Source: Neocallimastix lanati (nom. inval.) (Eukaryota; Neocallimastigomycota; Neocallimastigomycetes; Neocallimastigales; Neocallimastigaceae). Taken from it: a stretch of DNA of 15,209 bases. This document shows, piece after piece, positions 11,255 through 15,209 of the stretch (the stretch's first letter is position 1; each line of letters opens with the position of its first letter). A program made the position numbers and the translations under genes. The notes below the pieces were generated by a model that was given only the letters and a program-made list of their open reading frames with translations, was not told the DNA's origin and searched no databases. The DNA lies in contig JACVTC010000614.1 of assembly GCA_016946835.1 (NCBI GenBank), forward strand, positions 1 to 15,209, given 5' to 3'.

Positions 11255-14200
11255 ATAAAAAATAATTTTAATATATAAAAAAATTATGAAAGGCTTTATT
11301 TAAATATTTGATATAATTATATTTAATAATGCTTAAATATATTATATATCCTTACAATCTATTTATATTTTATAAAATAATATTAAAAATAAAAAAAAAT
11401 TAAATAAATATATATTTTATTAATTATTAATTATAACAATTTTGGGCTTTTATAATGGTTTTTTTTTTTTTTTCATATATATAGAATAAATTTGATTTAT
11501 TGTAAAATTTAAAAAACAAATTGGTTTTAATTTTTATAGTAAATGTAATTATATAATTACCCTGACTTTCTATTCCTGTTTTTCGGTAAAAAAAATTATT
11601 GTGATTTAAAATAATATATTTTATATACAATTTAATTTAAAGATTATATAAATATATATATTTTTATAGTATTTATATTTAAAAATATATAATTTTTTTC
11701 TTTATTGTCAATCCATATTTACCACCATCTATTAATGAAAAATTAAATTTTAAATAAAATTAAAAATATATATATGCGTTTAAAATATTTATAACGATAT
11801 AGTTTATGAATAATTAATTTTAATTAATTTTAAATCATTAATTATGATATTTATTATATATATTTATACTTACAAACTATTTTTAGTAATAATAAATAAT
11901 ATATATATATTTAAAATATATTTTTATATATGTATTTTAATTATAATTAATTCGAATAATTTTTATTAACTTAATTACATATTTATACTTACTTTCTATT
12001 TATACAGAATGATTTATAACATAATATTAAATTTAATTATTTTAAAAATATTTATAATATATATTTTTCAATAATTTATATGATATTTAATATATTTTTA
12101 AATTGGTATACTTACCACCTTTTATATGAAATAATTAACAACATAAAATTAAAAATATAAAATTATCATTATATTAATTATATTTTCATTTATCAACAAT
12201 TAATTCTAATAACATCTATATTATTTAATATATATTATTTAATATATTATTAAATTTTTATTTATACTTACCAACTTTTCATTTAAAGCATTTTATTGTA
12301 CAGTCAAAAACATACAAGTAATAATGATAAATGTTAAATATTTTAAATATCTTTAATACTGATATTAATAATACTTAAAATAATATAATAAATATATATT
12401 TATACGTACCAGCTATTTTATATAAAATAATTTATAACATTAAATTTATAATTAAATATTTGAATGATTGATAATAAATATATTTATTTTAAAATTAATA
12501 TCAAGAATTTTTAATAATATAGTTAAATGTATATACTTATACTTACTAGCTATTTGTATGAAACAATTTGCAGTATAAAATTTATAATAATTACATATTT
12601 AAATAATTGATTATTAATTTTTGGTATTTACAATTAATATTATGATTTTTTAATAATAAAGTTAAATGTATATTTTGGCTTACCTGCTATTTTTGTAAAG
12701 CAATTTGTGGTATAAAATTTAAAATAATTAAATATTTAAATGATTTGTAATAAATATATCTTATTAATAAATTATTTTAAAAATTTTAAATTATATCTAA
12801 ATATAAAATTATACTTACACTTTGTTTCTGTGAAGCAATTTGTAGTATAAAATTTAAAATTATTATATATTTGAACGATTAATTATAAATGTATGTTAAT
12901 TACTATTAATTTCAACAATTTTGATAATATATTTAAATGTATATTTGTACTTACGTCCTATTAATATAAAATAATTCGTAATATAAATTAATATTATAAT
13001 TAAATATTTAAAATAAATATATTACATACAATTAAATGCAAATATTTTTAACAATATATTTAAATATATATTTATATTTACTTTCTATTTATATGAAGCA
13101 ATTTGTTTTAAATAATTTATGAAAATTAAATAATTAAATTTTTATAATATAAGTTATAATTAATTTTAAAAATTTAATTAACACACGTAGACATATATTA
13201 ATATATACTTCCTTTTTATATAAAATATTTTATAATATAAAATTTATAAAAATTAAAAATTTGAATTATTGATAATAAATTTATATTATATACAATAAAT
13301 AAAAAGAATATTTTTTAATATATTTAAATACATATTTTTACTTACTCCCTATTTATAAGAAATTATTTGCAATAAAAAATTAACAAATATATATTTAATT
13401 TTTTTTTAATAAATATATGTTTTTATAATTATTTGAATATAATTTTATAATATATAATTGCATATTTATATTTACAAGCTATTTACATAAAGTAATTTGT
13501 AATATATAATTTAATATTTTCATATTTAAAAGATCAATAATAATCATATTTTATTTACAATTAATAAAAAGAATAATTTATAATATATTTAATTATATAA
13601 TTATACTTACGACCTATTTATATGAAATTATTTAATATAGAATATTAATAGATAATTATTTAAAATATATTTATTAATTTTTTTTTATTTTCATTTAATT
13701 TTAAGAATATTTTATAATATATTTAATTGTATATTAATACTTACCAACTATTTATATAAAATTATTTGTAATAAAAAATTTATATATAAATATAATTAAA
13801 ATATTTTTATTGAATACATTTTATTTTCAATTAATAAATTAGTATTTTATAATAGTTTTAATTGTATATTTATACTTACTAACTATTTATATTAAGTAAT
13901 TTGTAATACATAATTTTATATTTAAATATTTAAATGATTAATAATAAATATATGTTATATAAAATTAATTAAATGAATATTATATAACATATTTAAATGT
14001 ACATCTATACTTACAATCTATTTATTTGAAATTATTTGTAATAAAAAAATTATATATAAATAAAATTAAAATAATTTTATTAGATATATTTTATTTTCAA
14101 TTATTAAATTAGCATTTTATAATAGTTTTAATTGTATATTAATACTTACCATCTATTTATATAAAATTATTTGTAATAAAAATTTTATATATAAATATAA

Positions 14201-15209
14201 TTAAAACATTTTTATTAAATACATTTTATTTTCAATTAATAAATTAGTATTTTATAATAGTTTTAATTGCATATTTATACTTACCATCTATTTATATGAA
14301 ATTATTTATAAAAGAATATTAATAGATAATTATTTAAAAATATTTAGTAAACTTTTTTATTTTCATTTAATTAAGATTATTCTATATATATTTAATTGTA
14401 TATTAATACTTACTATCTATTTATATGAAATTATTTGTAATAAAAAAATTATATAAATATAATTAAAATAATTTTATTAGATATATTTTATTTTCAATTA
14501 ATAAATTAGTATTTTATAATAGTTTTAATTGCATATTTATACTTACTAACTATTTATATTAAGTAATTAGTAATATATAATTTTATATTTTAATATTTAA
14601 ATGATTAATAATAAATATATGTTATATACAATTAATTAAAAGAATATTTTATAATATATTTAAATGCATATCTATACTTACAATCTATTTATTTAAAATT
14701 ATTTATAATAGAATATTAATAGATAATTATTTTAAATATATTTATTAATTTTTTTTTTTATTTTCATTTAATTTTAAGAATATTTTATAATATATTTAAT
14801 TGTATATTAATACTTACCATCTATTTATATGAAATTATTTTAATAAAAAAATTATATATAAATATGATTAAAACATTTTTATTAAATACATTTTATTTTC
14901 AGTTAATAATAAAGTATTTTATAATAGTTTTAATTGCATATTTATACTTACCAACTATTTATATTGAGTAATTTGTAATACATAATTTTATATTTAAATA
15001 TTTAAATAATTAATAATAAATATATGTTATATACAATTAATTAAAAGAATATTTTATAATATATTTAAATGCATATCTATACTTACAATCTATTTATTTA
15101 AAATTATTTATAATAGAATATTAATAGATAATTATTTAAAATATATTTATTAATTTCTTTTTTATTTTCATTTAATTTTAAGATTATTCTATTATATATT
15201 TAATTGTAT
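2372..15209 (-). CDS. Multi-microexon gene: Cys-rich head, poly-Glu stalk, six CBM18 (5' partial)
   Basis: Forty-one exons are visible; the 5' end lies beyond the right edge. In transcript order the 3-base exons start (low coordinate) at 15087, 14952, 14818, 14682, 14547, 14414, 14285, 14150, 14015, 13880, 13745, 13611, 13476, 13346, 13209, 13082, 12955, then 12684, 12547, 12410, 12272, 12116, 11993, 11874, then 11356 and 11176. Longer exons are 12819-12827, 11723-11728, 11561-11575, 11038-11049, 10855-10875, 10659-10667, 10541-10552, 10303-10323, 10128-10139, 9735-9746, 9601-9618, 9343-9357, 8960-8971, 8809-8838 and 2372-8531. All introns are phase 1. The 282 micro-exon bases give 93 complete codons without a stop and mostly A/T third positions, and join in frame (G|AA) to the Glu-rich exon. 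Read in another phase the chain meets stops. The predicted product in this window is about 2,145 residues if one missing base near 7231 is allowed. CBM18 modules bind chitin, so an extracellular or cell-wall protein is likely; the signal peptide would lie upstream. Exon calls rest on splice-site pattern, not transcript data. Confidence 0.78.
2375..2503 (-). other. CBM18 domain 6 (C-terminal)
   Basis: This 43-residue hevein-type module has all eight cysteines (C-x6-C-x4-CC-x5-C-x6-C-x5-C-x6-C). The binding core is SKYGYCG with a following Tyr; Tyr replaces the Trp found in the other copies. It begins GRCGEKYGKC and ends at the last residue but one of the protein. Confidence 0.93.
2561..2689 (-). 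other. CBM18 domain 5
   Basis: Eight-cysteine chitin-binding module, GRCGSKYGKC through SEFGNC, with core SKYGWCG. It resembles domain 6 (GEC before CC) more than domains 1-4 (GYC). A 19-residue Thr-rich linker joins it to domain 6. Confidence 0.95.
2708..2836 (-). other. CBM18 domain 4
   Basis: Eight-cysteine module ERCGKGYGKC through SEFGKC, with core CCSKYGWCG and the conserved tail YCDVNQGCQ shared by domains 1-4. Only six residues separate it from domain 5. Confidence 0.95.
2864..2992 (-). other. CBM18 domain 3
   Basis: Eight-cysteine module DRCGKGFGVC through SEFGQC. The core is SKHGWCG, with His for Tyr. It and its preceding linker are near-copies of domain 2 and its linker, indicating a recent tandem duplication. 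Confidence 0.95.
3092..3220 (-). other. CBM18 domain 2
   Basis: Eight-cysteine module DRCGKGFGVC through SEFGEC with core SKYGWCG. It differs from domain 3 at only a few positions (KSEV for KSEK, Y for H, E for Q). The acidic 33-residue linker after it ends PKTAKVSEN, matching the PKNAKVSEN before it. Confidence 0.95.
3344..3472 (-). other. CBM18 domain 1
   Basis: First chitin-binding module after the stalk: DKCGEGYGKC through SKYGKC, core CCSKYGWCG, eight cysteines. It is preceded by a Thr/Ser/Asn linker (TSTKTSTSRETNNNN) and followed by a 41-residue linker rich in Asp and Glu. Confidence 0.95.
3551..3802 (-). repeat. Six 42-bp repeats encoding a 14-residue Ser/Thr unit
   Basis: Copies begin at 3551, 3593, 3635, 3677, 3719 and 3761 (plus-strand AGATTGAGAGTC). 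Each encodes SQSATVT(G/D)SATATD. The only variation is Gly/Asp at one position. The unit is rich in potential O-glycosylation sites and forms a flexible linker between stalk and chitin-binding domains. Confidence 0.93.
3783..3926 (-). repeat. Eight 18-bp repeats encoding SATVTD
   Basis: Eight perfect or near-perfect copies of an 18-base unit (plus-strand GCACTATCAGTTACAGTA) encode SATVTD repeats. They precede the 42-bp repeats in the protein and share the ATVTDSAT core, so the longer unit probably arose from this one. Copy number is likely to vary between strains. Confidence 0.93.
3951..8531 (-). repeat. About 1,530-residue Glu/Asn-rich repeat stalk
   Basis: The minus strand is almost entirely GAA/GAG codons with regular AAT (Asn), occasional AAA/AAG (Lys), GAT (Asp), and rare ATT, ACA, GTT and TGT. 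Typical units are EEEN, EENNEEE and EEKEEN. Near the Ser/Thr block the unit becomes NNDGEEE. Longer higher-order copies exist: the plus-strand marker CCTTTTCTTCTTCTTCA recurs near 6667, 6973, 7214 and 7490. The product would be a very acidic, probably extended polyanion. The GAA frame is taken as correct because it joins in frame to the Cys-rich exons at one end and, allowing for one missing base, to the CBM18 domains at the other. Confidence 0.85.
7229..7236 (-). other. Apparent one-base deletion, frameshift in the Glu stalk
   Basis: The plus strand reads CTTCATTTCTTC here, where otherwise matching higher-order copies near 6984 and 7503 read CTTCATTTTCTTC. The missing T moves the frame from Glu (GAA) to Lys/Met (AAG/ATG) for a translation coming from the right. 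Restoring one base makes one continuous Glu frame from 8531 to 2372. A homopolymer error or collapse in assembly is the simplest explanation; a real inactivating mutation is the alternative. Confidence 0.8.
8809..8838 (-). other. Micro-exon, 30 nt
   Basis: The acceptor is TTTATAAG and the donor GTAAAT. It reads (G)TA then WSDCTIDSK then G(AA), joining to the first Glu of the terminal exon. It carries cysteine 9 of the Cys-rich domain. The intron after it is about 277 nt. Confidence 0.86.
8960..8971 (-). other. Micro-exon, 12 nt
   Basis: TCTGTAGAATAG lies between the acceptor AAAAAG and donor GTAAAA. In phase 1 it gives (T)TC-TGT-AGA-ATA-G, i.e. F-C-R-I-V across both junctions. It supplies the second Cys of the CYHFC pair. 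In any other phase it contains a stop. Confidence 0.83.
9223..9226 (-). other. Abutting splice sites AG|GTAAGC, zero-length exon
   Basis: On the minus strand AAAAAAAAG is directly followed by GTAAGC, a 3' splice site touching a 5' splice site with no base between. The nearest upstream AG is far away. It divides the 9343-8971 intron into about 117 and 252 nt. This is the layout of a recursive-splicing (ratchet) point. It may instead be a decayed micro-exon. Confidence 0.5.
9343..9357 (-). other. Micro-exon, 15 nt
   Basis: CTAATTGCTATCATT lies before the donor GTAAGT and gives (G)CT-AAT-TGC-TAT-CAT-T, i.e. A-N-C-Y-H-F. Three AGs lie in a row upstream (AAG, TAG, GAG). Only the third gives a multiple of three; the other two put TAG in frame in the next exon. 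It is the weakest acceptor choice in the set. Confidence 0.7.
9601..9618 (-). other. Micro-exon, 18 nt
   Basis: The acceptor is TTTTTAG and the donor GTATAA. It reads (G)GA-CTT-GAT-AAA-TTC-AAA-G, i.e. G-L-D-K-F-K-A, most of the ten-residue loop between two CX3C pairs. Confidence 0.85.
9735..9746 (-). other. Micro-exon, 12 nt
   Basis: CTTGTAATTATG lies between GAAAAG and GTAAAT and gives (G)CT-TGT-AAT-TAT-G, i.e. A-C-N-Y-G. It carries cysteine 6. Confidence 0.86.
10128..10139 (-). other. Micro-exon, 12 nt
   Basis: AGTGCACATCTG lies between ATAAAAG and GTAATT and gives (G)AG-TGC-ACA-TCT-G, i.e. E-C-T-S-A. It carries cysteine 5. The 381-nt intron after it is the longest in the array and includes a T23 run at 9961-9983. 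Confidence 0.85.
10303..10323 (-). other. Micro-exon, 21 nt
   Basis: The acceptor is TTAATAG and the donor GTATTT. It reads (A)GT-GAT-GAT-ACT-TGT-CTA-AAA-G, i.e. S-D-D-T-C-L-K-E, with cysteine 4. In phase 0 this exon runs into TAA, which helps fix the reading phase. Confidence 0.86.
10493..10526. repeat. A34 homopolymer run inside an intron
   Basis: A run of 34 A on the plus strand (poly-U in the minus-strand transcript) lies inside the intron between exons 10541-10552 and 10303-10323. It partly explains that intron's extra length. Confidence 0.9.
10541..10552 (-). other. Micro-exon, 12 nt
   Basis: GAAGTTGTGAAA lies between TTATTTAG and GTAAGT and gives (G)GA-AGT-TGT-GAA-A, i.e. G-S-C-E-S, with cysteine 3. 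Confidence 0.86.
10659..10667 (-). other. Micro-exon, 9 nt
   Basis: AATGCTCTG lies between TATAAAG and GTAATT and gives (G)AA-TGC-TCT-G, i.e. E-C-S-G, with cysteine 2. Confidence 0.84.
10855..10875 (-). other. Micro-exon, 21 nt
   Basis: The acceptor is TATAAAG and the donor GTAATT. It reads (G)GA-TAC-AAT-GCA-TGT-ATT-AAT-G, i.e. G-Y-N-A-C-I-N-E, with cysteine 1 of the domain. Confidence 0.86.
11038..11049 (-). other. Micro-exon, 12 nt
   Basis: CTGAAAAAAGTG follows AATAAG and precedes GTAAAT. It gives (G)CT-GAA-AAA-AGT-G, i.e. A-E-K-S-G. A second AG inside it (AAAAAG) would leave a 2-base exon and break the frame. Confidence 0.8.
11176..11358 (-). other. Two 3-nt exons, ATT (11356) and TTG (11176)
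   Basis: AAATAG|ATT|GTAAGG at 11358-11356 and TTATAG|TTG|GTAAAT at 11178-11176. In phase 1 they complete Asp (G+AT), Phe (T+TT) and Ala (G+CT). A (TA)19 run at 11214-11251 lies in the intron between them. Confidence 0.75.
11214..11251. repeat. (AT)19 microsatellite
   Basis: An uninterrupted 38-base AT dinucleotide run inside an intron of the micro-exon array. It explains why that intron (177 nt) exceeds the usual ~132 nt. Confidence 0.95.
11561..11575 (-). other. Micro-exon, 15 nt (or 9 nt from a second acceptor)
   Basis: GAATAGAAAGTCAGG follows AAAAACAG and precedes GTAATT. The alternative acceptor GAATAG, six bases on, gives AAAGTCAGG (11561-11569). Both are in frame: G-G-I-E-S-Q-D with the first acceptor, G-E-S-Q-D with the second. 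The first AG is taken here. Confidence 0.72.
11723..11728 (-). other. Micro-exon, 6 nt
   Basis: ATTAATAG|ATGGTG|GTAAAT. In phase 1 it gives (T)AT-GGT-G, i.e. Y-G-G. A donor at the internal GTGGTA would leave 3 bases but fits the consensus poorly. Confidence 0.76.
11874..12686 (-). other. Run of seven consecutive 3-nt exons
   Basis: In transcript order: CAG 12686-12684, CTA 12549-12547, CTG 12412-12410, TTG 12274-12272, GTG 12118-12116, AAA 11995-11993, TTT 11876-11874. Each follows AAATAG, AAAAG or a close variant and precedes GTAAGT, GTAAGC or GTACGT. Phase-1 reading across them gives S-A-T-V-G-E-I-Y. Spacing is 119-156 bases. The introns resemble the C-type introns of the right-hand repeat, but more diverged. 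Confidence 0.76.
12819..12827 (-). other. Micro-exon, 9 nt
   Basis: CTTCACAG|AAACAAAGT|GTAAGT. It reads (C)AA-ACA-AAG-T, i.e. Q-T-K-S. Taking the inner AAAG as acceptor would leave a single T and break the frame. Confidence 0.78.
12955..13478 (-). other. Run of five 3-nt exons encoding the basic WRKRQ segment
   Basis: In transcript order: CTT 13478-13476, GGA 13348-13346, GAA 13211-13209, AAA 13084-13082, GAC 12957-12955. Donors are GTAAAT, GTAAGT, GTATAT, GTAAAT and GTAAGT; acceptors are AAATAG, AAAAAG or AATAG. Phase-1 junction codons give P-W-R-K-R-Q, so every residue of the basic patch is split over two exons. Confidence 0.76.
13611..15089 (-). other. Run of twelve 3-nt exons encoding Phe/Asp/Asn repeats
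   Basis: In transcript order: ATT, TTG, ATG, ATT, TTA, ATA, ATG, ATG, ATT, TTA, TTG, GTC at 15087, 14952, 14818, 14682, 14547, 14414, 14285, 14150, 14015, 13880, 13745 and 13611. Each is framed by AAATAG and GTAAGTAT. Phase-1 junction codons read F-D-D-F-N-N-D-D-F-I-G, using TTT, GAT, AAT, ATT and GGT. Spacing is 129-136 bases. The pattern continues past the right edge, so more exons are expected there. Confidence 0.77.
13611..15209 (-). repeat. Tandem ~135-bp intron/exon units in a ~405-bp triplet repeat
   Basis: Three intron types can be told apart by their bodies. On the plus strand, A contains GAATATTAATAGATAATTATT, B contains TTAGTATTTTATAATAGTTTT, and C contains AATAATAAATATATGTTATA or a close variant. 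Their order from 13611 rightward is A B C B B A B C A B C A. The ABC copies starting at 14285 and 14682 are nearly identical, indicating recent tandem duplication. Older, diverged C- and B-like units continue leftward to about 12,400. Confidence 0.82.

Noticed and set aside
11438-11446. Possible extra 9-nt exon CCCAAAATT between AAAAG and GTTATA
   Set aside because: The length and phase fit, but the donor GTTATA departs from every other donor, and the following intron would be only about 79 nt against a usual 115-135. Left out pending transcripts.
10349-11630. Short minus-strand ORFs at 10349-10546 and 11427-11630
   Set aside because: They consist of intron sequence: a poly-Phe run from the A34 tract, and intron bases flanking the 11561 exon.
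11874-15089. Phase-0 reading of the 3-nt exons, which gives a hydrophobic, signal-peptide-like run (ILMILIMMILLVLG)
   Set aside because: It arises because the middle base of these exons is T. In phase 1 that base is the wobble position, where T is expected in AT-rich genes. Phase 0 would give many G-ending codons and runs into TAG (11561 exon, 15-nt form) and TAA (10303 exon).
8532-15209. Right half as plain satellite or centromere-like repeat, or mitochondrial DNA
   Set aside because: The repeat unit keeps its splice-site ends while the three bases between them vary, exon lengths stay in threes, and the joined exons read into a nuclear-type coding exon.

Overview
The base composition (very AT-rich, with long A, T and TA runs), the spliceosomal introns, and the hevein-type chitin-binding modules (CBM18, core SKYGWCG) separated by acidic and Ser/Thr linkers point to a eukaryotic nuclear genome. 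An anaerobic gut fungus (Neocallimastigomycota) is the best guess. That assignment is inference; no rRNA or marker gene is present.

Nearly the whole window belongs to one gene on the minus strand. It enters from beyond the right edge and ends at the stop codon at 2374-2372. The last exon (8531 down to 2372, about 6.2 kb) encodes, in protein order, about 1,530 residues of Glu/Asn-rich repeats, a Ser/Thr-rich repeat block, and six CBM18 domains. One base appears to be missing near 7231-7234, and this breaks the Glu frame once.

The 6.6 kb to the right (8532-15209) looks like featureless AT-rich DNA, but read on the minus strand it is a chain of tiny exons. At 40 places a 3' splice site (mostly AAATAG) is followed by 3-30 bases and then a 5' splice site (mostly GTAAGT). 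Twenty-six of these exons are exactly 3 bases long; the others are 6, 9, 12, 15, 18, 21 or 30. Every length is a multiple of three under the acceptor choices given. Every intron splits a codon after its first base. Joined, they give 93 complete codons with no stop, A/T-rich third positions, a nine-cysteine CX3C domain, and an in-frame junction to the Glu-rich exon. Spacing is about 135 bases. The rightmost part consists of near-identical intron-exon triplets of about 405 bp, so codons appear to be added by tandem duplication of intron plus 3-base exon. This is the main discovery candidate.

The left 2.37 kb lies downstream of the gene. It holds a degraded plus-strand coding fragment (Asn/Ser-rich stretch, membrane segment, charged tail; 871-1209), a perfect 21-bp hairpin (1431-1480), a perfect 36-bp palindrome (84-119) and AT-rich filler.

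How the parts may work together (inference): an upstream signal peptide outside the window, an acidic Phe/Asp stretch, a basic RKR site and a disulfide-rich head are all encoded by micro-exons. They precede a long polyanionic, O-glycosylatable stalk ending in six chitin-binding modules. This would be a secreted or cell-wall protein whose head could vary by exon skipping without loss of frame.
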